Source: Thermoclostridium sp036562185 (GTDB taxonomy: Bacteria; Bacillota; Clostridia; DSM-8532). Taken from it: DNA of 64,000 bases. A program made the position numbers and the translations under genes. The stretch spans positions 1 to 64,000 of the forward strand of contig DATCKN010000094.1 of the NCBI GenBank assembly GCA_036562185.1, given 5' to 3'. Positions 34,307-44,502 of the stretch are shown here, piece after piece (positions within the stretch are counted from its first letter, which is position 1; each line of letters begins with the position of its first letter). The notes under the pieces were generated by a model. It did no database searches. It saw nothing but the letters and a program-made list of their open reading frames with translations, and was not told the DNA's origin.

Positions 34307-35326
34307 ATGTCGCAGAATTCGCCTCATGTGATAATACCACCGGGATATAAGTCATTATTGTCGGTTATCGACACTGAAATTGCTATCAAACTGTTAAAAG
34401 ATTTTTTTGAAGATGAGCTTGCAAAGAAACTTAATCTGGTAAGGGTTTCCGCACCGCTTTTTGTAAGGCCAGAATCGGGATTAAACGATAACCTCAGTGG
34501 TGTGGAGAGGCCGGTTTCATTTGATGTTAAATACATGGGTGCTGAAGTTGAAATAGTTCATTCCCTGGCTAAGTGGAAGCGGATGGCTCTTAAAAAGTAT
34601 GAATTTGAAACCGGTCAGGGGCTTTATACCGATATGAATGCCATAAGGCGGGATGAAAAACTGGATAATTTGCATTCCATATATGTTGACCAGTGGGACT
34701 GGGAAAAAATAATTGAAAAAAGCGACAGGAACAAAGATTTCCTGAAGTCTATTGTAAAACAGATTTTCGAGGTTTTTAAAAGCACCGAGGATTTTATATG
34801 CGGAAAATACCCCAATATTCCCCGGAAACTGCCCGATGAAATTTACTTTATTACAACACAGGAGCTGGAAGATCTTTATCCCGGCCTTACTTCGGAACAG
34901 CGTGAATTTGAGATTGCAAAAGAGAAAAAGGCAGTTTTCATAATGGAAATAGGAGATAATTTAAAATCGGGCCAAAAGCATGATAAACGGGCTCCGGACT
35001 ATGATGACTGGCATCTGAACGGGGACATTCTTTTCTGGTACCCCCTGTTAAACAGATCGGTAGAAATGTCTTCAATGGGAATACGGGTTGATGAAAAAGC
35101 CCTTTTGGATCAGCTTATTAAGGCAAACTGCCCCGAACGTAAAGAACTTGCTTTCCACAGGGATGTGCTGGACGGCAAACTGCCATATACAATAGGCGGA
35201 GGTATAGGGCAGTCCCGTTTGTGCCTGTTCTTCCTTAACAAGGCTCATATAGGAGAAGTACAGGCATCGGTATGGGATAACGAAACAACTGATATATGCG
35301 AAAAGGCAGGAATACATTTGCTGTAG
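34307..35326 (+). CDS. asnA: Aspartate-ammonia ligase (asparagine synthetase A)
   Basis: A 339-residue cytosolic enzyme that makes asparagine from aspartate, ammonia and ATP. The start is ATG 34307, with GGAGGAA 8 nt upstream. The class II aminoacyl-tRNA-synthetase-like fold is recognisable by VRVSAPLFVRPESGLNDNLS, EIVHSLAKWKRMAL, the YTDMNAIRRDE segment, YVDQWDWEK and the C-terminal PYTIGGGIGQSRLCLFFL motif 3. Length equals that of the family. It is monocistronic and ends at a terminator. Confidence 0.95.
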   Translation: MSQNSPHVIIPPGYKSLLSVIDTEIAIKLLKDFFEDELAKKLNLVRVSAPLFVRPESGLNDNLSGVERPVSFDVKYMGAEVEIVHSLAKWKRMALKKYEFETGQGLYTDMNAIRRDEKLDNLHSIYVDQWDWEKIIEKSDRNKDFLKSIVKQIFEVFKSTEDFICGKYPNIPRKLPDEIYFITTQELEDLYPGLTSEQREFEIAKEKKAVFIMEIGDNLKSGQKHDKRAPDYDDWHLNGDILFWYPLLNRSVEMSSMGIRVDEKALLDQLIKANCPERKELAFHRDVLDGKLPYTIGGGIGQSRLCLFFLNKAHIGEVQASVWDNETTDICEKAGIHLL

Positions 35327-35365
35327 CGGATAACATGAAAATTTAGTTTAATATAAATTTCAAAG

Positions 35366-35393
35366 AAAGTGAATCTGGCGGATTCACTTTTTT
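35366..35393 (+). terminator. Rho-independent terminator after asnA
   Basis: AAAGTGAATC at 35366-35375 and GATTCACTTT at 35381-35390 form a 10-bp stem with a 5-nt loop, followed by TTT. Confidence 0.75.
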
Positions 35394-35453
35394 AATGCCT
35401 GTAAATACCCACATTTTGCATAATTGTAAGTCCAAAGGACAAGAATATTAACG

Positions 35454-37025
35454 GTGATGGTTATGCAAAAGTGTAAAAGGGAGAGGCGTACAACAAGAAA
35501 AATAATTAAGCTTGGAGATAACAGGGAAAGTAAAGAAGCAGCGAAGAAAAGCAATAAACTTACAAAATCCCTGGAAGAGAATATAAAAATACTTGAAGAG
35601 AAATTTAAAAACGACAGCACGGTTATTTTCAGGAGGTTTCAGAACAGGTACCTGCCAAAAGTGAAATGCTGCATAGTTTTTATTGAAGGAATGATAGATT
35701 TTAAACATATAAATATGCAGATTATCGAACCTCTGATGGAGCAGGACCTGAGGAGTTTGTCCTCATCGTGCAGCCTTCTTGAAGATATAAAGGATAAGGT
35801 TTTGCCGGTAAATGATGTAGAGGAATCGGGGGATCTGGAAAAGATTCTTCAGTCGATTTGCTACGGTAACACCATTTTTTTGCTGGACGGGTATGACACC
35901 GCCCTGTTGGTTGAGTCAAAGGGCTGGGAGGTCCGGGCAATCACCGAACCCGAGTCCGGAAAAGTAATACGCGGGCCACGTGAAGGCTTCACAGAACACA
36001 TTATTTCCAATATATCGCTTATCAGGAGAAGAATAAAAAATCCAAACCTTAAATTTAAATTCATGCAGCTTGGAAAACAGACAAATACAACCATCTGCAT
36101 AACCTATATTGACGGAGTCGCGCTTGAGAGTGTATTGGTTGAGCTGGAGCAAAGACTCAACAGGATAGATATAGATGGTATTCTGGATTCGGGGTATATC
36201 CAGGAGCTAATCGGTGATGCACCTTTTTCCACGTTCCCAACAGTAGGTTATACCGAAAGGCCCGATGTGGTTGTTGCAAGGATGCTTGAAGGAAGAATAG
36301 CCGTTATTGTCGACGGAAGCCCGTTTGTGCTGACAGTTCCGCATGTTCTTGTAGAAAACATTCAGGTAAGTGAAGATTACTACGATCACTTTATTTTCGG
36401 GAGCTTTAACAGGTTTGTGAGGGCAGTGGCTTCAATTTTCACGATAAGTATCCCTGCCGTTTACCTGGCATTAGTGACATATCATCAGGAAATGATCCCC
36501 ACCCAGCTTTTGATTTCGTTGTCTGCTTCCCTTGAAGGGGTGCCTCTGCCCACATCTTTATCGTTAATTATTATGCTTATTGTCTTTGATATTTTACGTG
36601 AAGCAGGAGCAAGAATGCCCACCGCGGTAGGGCAGACTGTTAATATTGTAGGCACACTGGTGCTTGGGCAGGCAGCGGTTGAAGCACACCTTGTAAGTGC
36701 TCCGGTTATTATTGTAACAGCCATAAGCGGGATAACAACTTTGATTGTGCCTACACTGATAGAGAGCCTTGTTTTGCTCAGGTTTATACTGTTAATCCTT
36801 GCTTCAATCCTGGGCTTATATGGTTATTTTATCGGGATAATATTGATATACCTGCATCTGATGTCAATACGCTCTTTTGGAGTGCCTTATATGTTGTCAA
36901 TAACGAGATTCAGAAACCATGATGGACAGGATGCCTGGATACGTGCACCATGGTGGACAATGACTCTCAGACCCAAAATAATCGGTGCCAGAAACCTGAT
37001 ACGACAAATTTCAAACAGGAGATGA
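35454..37025 (+). CDS. gerA: Spore germination protein GerA family (nutrient receptor A subunit)
   Basis: A 523-residue inner-membrane receptor subunit. The N-terminal soluble part (residues about 30-300) contains CCIVFIEGMIDFKHINMQII and GYTERPDVVVARMLEGRIAV, hallmark segments of GerA proteins. The C-terminal half has about five membrane segments (VYLALVTYHQEMIPTQLLIS, PTAVGQTVNIVGTLVLGQAA, ILLILASILGLYGYFIGIIL). The protein detects germinants together with GerB and GerC. Translation may start at GTG 35454 or the following ATG codons. It is the first gene of a four-gene operon. Confidence 0.93.
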   Translation: MMVMQKCKRERRTTRKIIKLGDNRESKEAAKKSNKLTKSLEENIKILEEKFKNDSTVIFRRFQNRYLPKVKCCIVFIEGMIDFKHINMQIIEPLMEQDLRSLSSSCSLLEDIKDKVLPVNDVEESGDLEKILQSICYGNTIFLLDGYDTALLVESKGWEVRAITEPESGKVIRGPREGFTEHIISNISLIRRRIKNPNLKFKFMQLGKQTNTTICITYIDGVALESVLVELEQRLNRIDIDGILDSGYIQELIGDAPFSTFPTVGYTERPDVVVARMLEGRIAVIVDGSPFVLTVPHVLVENIQVSEDYYDHFIFGSFNRFVRAVASIFTISIPAVYLALVTYHQEMIPTQLLISLSASLEGVPLPTSLSLIIMLIVFDILREAGARMPTAVGQTVNIVGTLVLGQAAVEAHLVSAPVIIVTAISGITTLIVPTLIESLVLLRFILLILASILGLYGYFIGIILIYLHLMSIRSFGVPYMLSITRFRNHDGQDAWIRAPWWTMTLRPKIIGARNLIRQISNRR

Positions 37026-37031
37026 GAGGGT

Positions 37032-38165
37032 TTGAGAATAAAGGTTGTTTTTCTTCCTGTACTGGCAGTTATTCTGTTTGTATTGACATCATGCTGGAAT
37101 TACAGGGAAGTAAACGAAATGGCAATTATTATTGGAGCCGCAGTAGATAAAGGTGTGGAAAACCAATATATGCTTACGGTGGAGTTGCTGGACGTAAGTG
37201 GCGGAGCTCAGACAGAGCTGTCTACAAGGATATTGTCTGTTGAGGGTGAAACTGTTTTCGATGCTGCAAGAAAGCTTATTTCGGTAGAGGGAAAAAGGGG
37301 TTATTGGGGACATACACGTGTTTTAATTGTAAATGAAGAAATTGCCCGGGAAGATATAACCGAAGCGGTTTCCTTTTTCCGCCAGGACGCAGAAGCAAGA
37401 GGAGATCTTTATGTTATCGTATCAAGGGGATATAGCGCCAGGGAAATCATGAATTCGGGCATACCTTATGGAGATGTGCTGTCGGAATCACTGGCACAAG
37501 GCCTTGAAAACAGCAAATTTGTATCTGAAATTCCTGAAACCCGGCTTTATACGCTTAGCCAGGATTTGAAATCGAGCAAGGTTTCTCCTGTATTGCCGGC
37601 TGTAACTTTATTGTCAATAGATGATAAGAAAGTGCCTGTTCTCAGGGGAGCGGCTGTTTTTCAGAAAAGCAGGATGGTAGGTTTTCTGGATGAAGAAGAG
37701 ACAAAAGCAATGCTGTTTCTGAAAAATGAAATTGAAGGCGGTGTTTTAGTTACAAAAGCAGGTAAAACTCGTGTTTCTCTCGAAATTAAGGACAATAATA
37801 CAAAAATCAAAGTAAAAACGGAAGGTGACCGGCTTATTCTTGATATAACGGTTCAAACAAAAGCAATTATTGATGAAGTAATCGGTAATTTGGAATTCAG
37901 TGATATAGAAATGCTGGATGAAATTAAGAGGCTAAGTGAAGAACAGCTTAAAAGCAAACTTGAAAAGATAATTGATAAGGCAAGGTATTACAGGACGGAT
38001 ATTTTTGGTTTTGGACAAAAAATATATGAAGATAACCCGGGAAAATGGAATGAAATTTCTGATGATTACGAGACCGAATTTGCCAAGATTGATGTGAACC
38101 TTACAGTAAAAGTGGAAATACCAAATACATCCATTATATTCAAACATCTGGATGAAGGAGAATAG
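37032..38165 (+). CDS. gerC: Ger(x)C-type spore germination lipoprotein
   Basis: A 377-residue lipoprotein from TTG 37032, 6 bp after gerA. The signal VVFLPVLAVILFVLTSC places the lipidated cysteine at residue 18, followed by the family hallmark CWNYREVNEMAIIIGAAVDK. VEGKRGYWGHTRVLIVNEEI and PVLRGAAVFQKSRMVGFLDE are further Ger(x)C signatures. The C subunit completes the germinant receptor at the spore inner membrane. Confidence 0.93.
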   Translation: MRIKVVFLPVLAVILFVLTSCWNYREVNEMAIIIGAAVDKGVENQYMLTVELLDVSGGAQTELSTRILSVEGETVFDAARKLISVEGKRGYWGHTRVLIVNEEIAREDITEAVSFFRQDAEARGDLYVIVSRGYSAREIMNSGIPYGDVLSESLAQGLENSKFVSEIPETRLYTLSQDLKSSKVSPVLPAVTLLSIDDKKVPVLRGAAVFQKSRMVGFLDEEETKAMLFLKNEIEGGVLVTKAGKTRVSLEIKDNNTKIKVKTEGDRLILDITVQTKAIIDEVIGNLEFSDIEMLDEIKRLSEEQLKSKLEKIIDKARYYRTDIFGFGQKIYEDNPGKWNEISDDYETEFAKIDVNLTVKVEIPNTSIIFKHLDEGE

Positions 38166-38166
38166 A

Positions 38167-38376
38167 ATGTTTGTTATAGTTTTTATCGGGTATGCATTGC
38201 TGGGTATTTATGAATTTGTTCCGTTATATAAGGAAAAAATGTGGAAGGAGTTTTATGTGAACTTAGGATTGGCTTTAATATCATTTACTGTTGCATTCCT
38301 GATAAGTATAAATGTGAAAATACCAAGTCCTGCAAGGCAATTTGAAGCAATAATATACTCTTTAACTGGAAAGTAG
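38167..38376 (+). CDS. Small membrane protein within the ger operon
   Basis: A 69-residue protein from ATG 38167, with GGAG 7 nt upstream, starting right after gerC. It has two membrane helices: MFVIVFIGYALLGIYEFVPL (1-20) and LGLALISFTVAFLISINV (about 32-52). Small hydrophobic proteins of this size occur in clostridial ger operons and in Bacillus gerD-type additions, but no function is assigned. A role as a fourth receptor subunit or assembly factor is an inference. Confidence 0.7.
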   Translation: MFVIVFIGYALLGIYEFVPLYKEKMWKEFYVNLGLALISFTVAFLISINVKIPSPARQFEAIIYSLTGK

Positions 38377-38388
38377 GAAAGAAATAAA

Positions 38389-39480
38389 ATGGTGAAAATT
38401 ACCGACAAGGAAGCAATATGCATTGTTGTTTTATTTTTATTAGGTGGTTCCATTGTAATCGGAACAGGAATAGAAGTTAAAAATGATGCATGGATAGCAG
38501 GAATTTTAGGGATAGTTTTTTTCGTTCCGTTTGCATTAATCTATGCCAGAATACAGGCCATATACCAGGGGCGGGATTTGTTTCAGATAGCCAATTTGCT
38601 GTTTGGCAAAGTGGTTGGTACAGTTATTATCGCAGTTTACACCTGGTATTCATTTCATTTAGGGGCGCTAGTATTGAGGAATTTTGGCGAATTTGCGAAT
38701 ATAACGACATTGAATGATACACCTCTGATTGTTATATTGCTCAGTTTCAGTATAATAACCATTGCTGCAGCGCGATCGGGTATTGAAGTTATAGGCAGGA
38801 TAAGTACATATGCTTTGCCTTTGGTTATTTTTGTATTAGTGTTTATGGAAGTTTTGTCATTAAAACAGATGAAATTCAATTATATAAAACCTATTTTCGT
38901 AAACGGTTTTCAAAGGATAGCCGAGGCAGGGTTCACCGTTTTTTCTTTTCCTTTTGCAGAATCGGTTGTCTTTTTGGGGATTTTTTACTCGCTGAAAAAA
39001 AGGGATTCGGCATATAAAGTTTACCTGACCGGGGTGTTTATATCAGGCATTATCCTGATTACTCTGACTTTTGTTAATACTTTTATTCTTGGCCCTGTGG
39101 TGCAGGATTTTTACTTTCCGTCATACTCTTCCTTTAGCCGGATACGGCTTGGAAATTTCCTTCAGAGGATGGAAGGTACAATATCTGTATCATTTGCCGT
39201 TACATGCTTTATTAAGTCAAGCGTGTGCCTGCTTGTTGCCTGTAAAGGGATTTCAGCCATATTTAATCTTAGTGATTATAGATTTATTACTATACAGGCA
39301 GGACTGATTATGACATATCTTGCTTATATAATTTATGACAATACGGTTGAGATGACAGACTGGGCATTAAACATATATCCATACTATGCAATACCGTTCC
39401 AGATTATAATTCCGTTGTTTATCTGGATTTGGGCTGAAATTAAAAACCGAAGAAAAGATTCAAATGATAAAGGAAGGTAA
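38389..39480 (+). CDS. gerB: GerB-type spore germination permease
   Basis: A 363-residue integral membrane protein of the amino acid/polyamine/organocation transporter superfamily. About ten hydrophobic segments are visible. The N-terminus MVKITDKEAICIVVLFLLGG with IGTGIEVKNDAWIAGILGIV and YARIQAIYQGRDLFQIANLL follow the endospore-specific GerB pattern. It forms the germinant-binding channel with GerA and GerC. It starts 12 bp after the small membrane-protein gene and closes the operon. Confidence 0.92.
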   Translation: MVKITDKEAICIVVLFLLGGSIVIGTGIEVKNDAWIAGILGIVFFVPFALIYARIQAIYQGRDLFQIANLLFGKVVGTVIIAVYTWYSFHLGALVLRNFGEFANITTLNDTPLIVILLSFSIITIAAARSGIEVIGRISTYALPLVIFVLVFMEVLSLKQMKFNYIKPIFVNGFQRIAEAGFTVFSFPFAESVVFLGIFYSLKKRDSAYKVYLTGVFISGIILITLTFVNTFILGPVVQDFYFPSYSSFSRIRLGNFLQRMEGTISVSFAVTCFIKSSVCLLVACKGISAIFNLSDYRFITIQAGLIMTYLAYIIYDNTVEMTDWALNIYPYYAIPFQIIIPLFIWIWAEIKNRRKDSNDKGR

Positions 39481-39561
39481 TTTAAACCACAGGAAGAAGA
39501 ATATAAGGGAAGAAGTGCATAATTAGGCTGGGATGAAACTAAACAAGCTGAAAAATTAATT

Positions 39562-39593
39562 AAAGGTGTACGGTTTTACCCGTACACCTTTGG
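39562..39593 (+). terminator. Hairpin after the ger operon
   Basis: AAAGGTGTACGG at 39562-39573 and CCGTACACCTTT at 39580-39591 form a 12-bp stem with a 6-nt loop. The stem ends in TTT but only GGCTG follows, so termination may be weak. Confidence 0.6.
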
Positions 39594-39743
39594 CTGTTAA
39601 AGTACAGCCACCTCCATTACAATCTTCATCAGATCACTCCTTTCCTAAGGATTACAGCTTCCGGATGCTGCATAACAAAGCGCTTGTTCATTTTCATTAT
39701 AGCCGCCGGCATCCTGCAGTATCAAGCTATTGTTTGGTTATAT

Positions 39744-42700
39744 CTATTCTATACTTTCACGAATGGTATCATCGATTACAACTTCATGCTTGAAAACAGG
39801 CTTGATACGAAGCTTGAAACTGATATTGCTTTCATTTAGCTGGTATTTCGGTGAAAGCCGTGGTCCACAGCTGTTGGAGCCCACTCCGCTCATGGCATAG
39901 TCGATGTGCACAATGGTTTCGGGCAGTTTCTTAAGCTCGTGGGGGTGCATTGCCTGTGTAAGGTTTTCAGGTGTGTAGTGGGACGCGTTGAATGAAAAGT
40001 CATCCATTCCCACAAATAAAAGCCCGGCGCCTAAAGCGTTCGTGACCAAAGCCCATTCTGTACCGTAATGGCTGCCGTTTTCCTGGGGGTACAGGTAGTC
40101 TTCATGCATATCGGATACAGTTGATTCAAACCTTCCCTTATAAGTGCTTCTGTGCTTGTCAATGTAGCTTTCATGCGGGCCGTAGCCAAAAAACTCCACA
40201 TATTCATTGCCGCGGGGCATAACCAGCTTCAGGCCGTACCGTGGAAGGAAGGGAAGATTTTCCCGCACCTGGACATTATTCTCCAGGAATATATCGCCGC
40301 TGCCATAAATGGTCCAGGTTGCTGTGCCTTTCAGTACAGGCAATTGGGTATAAGAGCCTAGCGAATATGTGGTTTTAATGGAGACAGAATTGTCCTTCTG
40401 ATCAATAATCTCAACACTATAAGTGTGATTTTTAAGGCGATCGTAACCGTATTTCATCCATTCTGTTTTTTCGTTTCTGTCATTGTCGGTCGGTGCACGC
40501 CATACTGTAAATGAAGGTTTTTCACAAATAAGATCAACACCGGCATTCTGTAATTTGGTGAAACAACCGTCAACCAGGCTGAATTCGTATTCGAAATTCC
40601 TGCCGGTCAGTTTGATACTTTCTTCATTTTTTAATATACTGACAAATGGCGGTGCTTTAATTGTAATTTTCTCCAACGGCTCTAAAGGAAGTTCAAATTG
40701 AGCAAATGCCACTTCATATCCTTTCTTTGCCCATACAGTGTCTTTTGACAAGGTATAGAAGATGCGGACAAAATACCTTCCATCCGACCTATCAGGGAGG
40801 TTATAGCCAAGAGTCACTGTTTTTGACTCGTGCGGGGCAACATTCAGTTCGTAAACAGTACCCGAATCGGTTATATTGCCGTTTTTTTCAACAACCCAGT
40901 TCAAACACAGGTGGGACAGGTCAATAAAGTCATAGAGGTTTGTAATTTTAAACTCACCTGACTTAAGGTCCACTGCTTCTGTCCTAACCGGCGCTATAAC
41001 ATTTTTCAGTTCCAACAGGCCTGTATGAGGCCTGCGATCGGGATAAACAAGGCCGTCTATACAGAAGTTGCCGTCATTCGGCTCGTCATTAAAGTCGCCT
41101 CCGTAGGCATAGTAAGTTATTCCGTCGGGTGTTTGCGTTTTAATTCCGTGATCGGTCCATTCCCAGACAAAACCGCCCGACAGCCTTGGGTATTTGTATA
41201 TCAGATCCCAGTAATCCTTTAAATCACCCGGGCCGTTACCCATAGCATGGGAGTACTCACAGAGCACGTGCGGCCTTTTTTCATCTTCCATTTTCAAAAA
41301 TGTATTTTCAAGCCACTCCACACTGGCGTACATGTTGCTGTAAACATCAAGGCAGGAGTTGTCAGGATCGGCTTTTAATACCTCATTGTTAAATGCACCT
41401 TCATAGTGGATAAGCCGGCTTTTATCCCTGTTCTTTGTCCACTCTGCCATTTTTCTGTGATTTGGACCGAAGCCCGATTCGTTGCCAAGAGACCACATAA
41501 CAATACAGGGATGGTTTTTATCCCGTTCCACCATACGCTGCATTCTGTCCAAAAAGGCTTCCGCATATGAGGGATCCTTTGATAACATGCAAAAGTCTCC
41601 GGCCCTGTGGACACCATGGCACTCAAGATCGGCTTCGTCTATTATGTAAAAACCCAATTCATTGCATAGTTCCAAAAATCTTGGATCATTGGGATAGTGG
41701 GATGTCCTGATTGCATTTATGTTATGCCTTTTCATTAAAATTAGATCTTTTTTAATATGATCGAGAGGTGTGGTATGTCCGAGCTCCGGGTGGGAGTCGT
41801 GTCTGTTAACACCCTTGAATTTAACGGGTTTTCCGTTAATATGTATTACAGAATCAATAATTTCTGTTTTTATTAATCCGAATTTCTGCAGGATTATTTC
41901 ATTATTGTGATAGAAAATCAACTGATACAGGTTCGGCGTTTCAGCACTCCAAAGGCAGGCATTTTCAATTGTAAACCCGAAAGAATCAGTCTGTGAAAGA
42001 TTCATAGTTTTGTCATATATCTCATTGCCGTTAATATCTTTAACAACCACCCTGACAGAGTATGTTCGGGTATTTGGGATATCAGGATCCTTAAACTCAA
42101 TTTCGCATTGAACGGTGGCTTTAGAGTAATTTTCATCAAGATTTGTCTTAATGAAGAAATCCCTGATGTGGCACTTGTCCCGGTATAATACGTATACATC
42201 CCTGAATATCCCCGAATGCCGCCACATGTCCTGATCCTCCAGGTAACTTCCGTCACACCATTTCAATACCATCACAGCTATGCGGTTCAAACCCGGTTTT
42301 AAATACGGTGTGATTAGAAATTCCGAAGTCATATGGCTGACCTGGCTGTATCCGACCTCTTTACCGTTAATCCAGAGGTAAAAACATGAATTTACCCCTT
42401 CAAAAAGCAGGTATGCATCTTTTTCGTCCAGGTTTTTATCTACGTAAAAATCCCGGATATAAATGCCCGCAGGGTTTTCATTGGGTACATACGGGGGATC
42501 ACAGGGGTATGGATAGGTAACGTTTGTATAATTGGGTATGTCATAACCGTGCATTTGCCAGTTGGACGGTACAGGGATTGAATCATAGCCGTCACAGGAG
42601 AAGTTTTCGTTGTAGAACCCGTCTTCCACTTTATAAACGCTCGGATAATACTTAAAATTCCATACTCCGTTAAGGGACTGGTAATAGTCCGATGTGCCAC

Positions 42701-42815
42701 GAACGCCCCTGAGCGCATTATTGTATGACTCATATGGGATAAAATAAGCCCGTGGTTTTTCACAATTTACATGCAGTACCGAAGGATTCTCCCAATATTT
42801 TTTTACAGGCAGCAA
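39744..42815 (-). CDS. lacZ: Beta-galactosidase, GH2 (LacZ type)
   Basis: A 1023-residue enzyme that hydrolyses terminal beta-galactosides. TTG 42815 is preceded by GGAGG at 8 nt. Domain order is that of LacZ: sugar-binding jelly roll (1-210), Ig-like (about 215-320), TIM barrel (about 325-620), then Ig-like and the large C-terminal beta-sandwich. GVNRHDSHPELGH, MWSLGNESGFG (acid/base Glu 446) and VLCEYSHAMGNGPG (nucleophile Glu 520) are present. No signal peptide. Near the pectin genes it may process galactan or arabinogalactan fragments; this is inference. It is divergent from glgA. Confidence 0.95.
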   Translation of the reverse strand: MLPVKKYWENPSVLHVNCEKPRAYFIPYESYNNALRGVRGTSDYYQSLNGVWNFKYYPSVYKVEDGFYNENFSCDGYDSIPVPSNWQMHGYDIPNYTNVTYPYPCDPPYVPNENPAGIYIRDFYVDKNLDEKDAYLLFEGVNSCFYLWINGKEVGYSQVSHMTSEFLITPYLKPGLNRIAVMVLKWCDGSYLEDQDMWRHSGIFRDVYVLYRDKCHIRDFFIKTNLDENYSKATVQCEIEFKDPDIPNTRTYSVRVVVKDINGNEIYDKTMNLSQTDSFGFTIENACLWSAETPNLYQLIFYHNNEIILQKFGLIKTEIIDSVIHINGKPVKFKGVNRHDSHPELGHTTPLDHIKKDLILMKRHNINAIRTSHYPNDPRFLELCNELGFYIIDEADLECHGVHRAGDFCMLSKDPSYAEAFLDRMQRMVERDKNHPCIVMWSLGNESGFGPNHRKMAEWTKNRDKSRLIHYEGAFNNEVLKADPDNSCLDVYSNMYASVEWLENTFLKMEDEKRPHVLCEYSHAMGNGPGDLKDYWDLIYKYPRLSGGFVWEWTDHGIKTQTPDGITYYAYGGDFNDEPNDGNFCIDGLVYPDRRPHTGLLELKNVIAPVRTEAVDLKSGEFKITNLYDFIDLSHLCLNWVVEKNGNITDSGTVYELNVAPHESKTVTLGYNLPDRSDGRYFVRIFYTLSKDTVWAKKGYEVAFAQFELPLEPLEKITIKAPPFVSILKNEESIKLTGRNFEYEFSLVDGCFTKLQNAGVDLICEKPSFTVWRAPTDNDRNEKTEWMKYGYDRLKNHTYSVEIIDQKDNSVSIKTTYSLGSYTQLPVLKGTATWTIYGSGDIFLENNVQVRENLPFLPRYGLKLVMPRGNEYVEFFGYGPHESYIDKHRSTYKGRFESTVSDMHEDYLYPQENGSHYGTEWALVTNALGAGLLFVGMDDFSFNASHYTPENLTQAMHPHELKKLPETIVHIDYAMSGVGSNSCGPRLSPKYQLNESNISFKLRIKPVFKHEVVIDDTIRESIE

Positions 42816-42999
42816 TTAAAACACCTCCAAAGCACAAACTAATAAAGAAAGCATTTTACTCTATAGTATAGCAACCGGAGAAATTAAGCAAGTGATTACA
42901 CTTCTTGCATGCGTTGAAATTAATAAGACATTTCTCCGGTTTAAATACTGCTAAATTCTGGAACAATAAATTTGTACCAATTTATAGGAGGTTTTAGAA

Positions 43000-44454
43000 A
43001 TGAGAATCTGGTTTCCGGTATCTGAGGCAACCCCATTTGCAAAAACAGGCGGCCTTGCCGATGTGGCAGGCTCACTCCCAAAGGCTTTAAGAAAACTTGG
43101 CATTGATATTCGTGTTGTTATGCCTAAATACAGCCAGATACCACAGCAGTATGTGAACAAAATGAGCTTTATCGGATACACATATGTAAATCTCACATGG
43201 AGGCGTGAATACTGCGGTATATTCAAACTCGTACATGATGATGTTCCGTTCTATTTTCTCGATAATGAACGGTATTTCAACCGTGAATGGTATTATGGCC
43301 AGGTGGATGACGGTGAAAGATTTACTTTTTTCTGCAAGGCAATATTGGAAGTCCTTCCTGTTATAGACTTCAAACCTTATATAATTCATTGCAATGACTG
43401 GCAGACAGGCCTTTGCAGCGTCCTCCTTGACGCACACTACAGGTATTACAGGAACAGAGGCTTTTACCAGTACATGCACACTGTTATGACTATTCATAAC
43501 CTGAAATATCAGGGGATTTTCCCGAAGAATATGATGGATGAGATTATTGGCCTCGGATGGGAATATTTTCACATTGACGGAGTGGAGTTTTATGACAACA
43601 TAAATTTTCTTAAAGCCGGAATAGCTTACTCCACGAAAATTACAACCGTCAGTAAAACTTATGCCGAAGAGATAAAAACCGAATTTTACGGGGAAAAGTT
43701 ATCCGGAATCCTTAGAAAACGCTCGAAGGATATTCATGGAATATTAAACGGAATTGACTATGACGAAAACAATCCCCAGACTGATTCACGGATATATGTG
43801 CCTTTTTCAATGAGCAGCCTGGAAAATAAACAAAGGAATAAAGCTCTGCTTCAAAAGGAAACAGGGCTTGATGTAAATCCTGAAACACCCTTGATAGGAA
43901 TTGTTTCAAGGCTTGTTGCTCAAAAAGGCCTGGATTTGATTGACAGGATGATTGCAGAACTTTTGGGAATGGATCTTCAGCTGATAGTTCTTGGAACAGG
44001 TGAAAAAAAGTATGAGGATATGTTCCGGTGGGCCCAGGGAGCTTTCAGGGGTAAAATGTCGGCAAACATATACTATGATCCTGTTCTGGCTCAAAAAATA
44101 TACGCAGGATGCGATATGTTCCTTATGCCGTCTCTTTTTGAACCGTGCGGTCTGGGGCAATTATACAGCATGCGGTACGGAACCGTTCCCATTGTCAGGG
44201 AGACCGGCGGGCTAAAGGATACGGTGATCCCATATAATGAGTATACAGGGGAGGGAACGGGTTTTACCTTTGCAAATTTCAATGCTCATGAAATGAAGGA
44301 TGCGGTGATAAGGGCAATACGAGTTTACAGGAACAAGCACAAATGGGAGGCAATAATGAAACGCTGTATGCAGCAGGATTTTAGCTGGGATAAGTCTGCC
44401 CGTGAATACAGCAATCTATATAATCAGATATGCGATATTACGGTAACCAAATAA
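43000..44454 (+). CDS. glgA: Glycogen (ADP-glucose) synthase
   Basis: A 484-residue GT5 enzyme that extends alpha-1,4-glucan from ADP-glucose. AGGAGG precedes ATG 43000. FAKTGGLADVAGSLPKAL (residues 13-30) is the ADP-glucose-binding loop. HCNDWQTG and TIHNLKYQGIFP follow, and the C-terminal Rossmann domain has IVSRLVAQKGLDLIDRMIAE and FLMPSLFEPCGLGQLYSMRY with the catalytic-site Glu of the E-x7-E region. Length equals that of bacterial GlgA. No other glg genes are adjacent. Confidence 0.96.
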   Translation: MRIWFPVSEATPFAKTGGLADVAGSLPKALRKLGIDIRVVMPKYSQIPQQYVNKMSFIGYTYVNLTWRREYCGIFKLVHDDVPFYFLDNERYFNREWYYGQVDDGERFTFFCKAILEVLPVIDFKPYIIHCNDWQTGLCSVLLDAHYRYYRNRGFYQYMHTVMTIHNLKYQGIFPKNMMDEIIGLGWEYFHIDGVEFYDNINFLKAGIAYSTKITTVSKTYAEEIKTEFYGEKLSGILRKRSKDIHGILNGIDYDENNPQTDSRIYVPFSMSSLENKQRNKALLQKETGLDVNPETPLIGIVSRLVAQKGLDLIDRMIAELLGMDLQLIVLGTGEKKYEDMFRWAQGAFRGKMSANIYYDPVLAQKIYAGCDMFLMPSLFEPCGLGQLYSMRYGTVPIVRETGGLKDTVIPYNEYTGEGTGFTFANFNAHEMKDAVIRAIRVYRNKHKWEAIMKRCMQQDFSWDKSAREYSNLYNQICDITVTK

Positions 44455-44502
44455 CAGTTTTCGGCATAGGATATATCAGCTAATGTATGCGAGGTGATAT
44501 AG

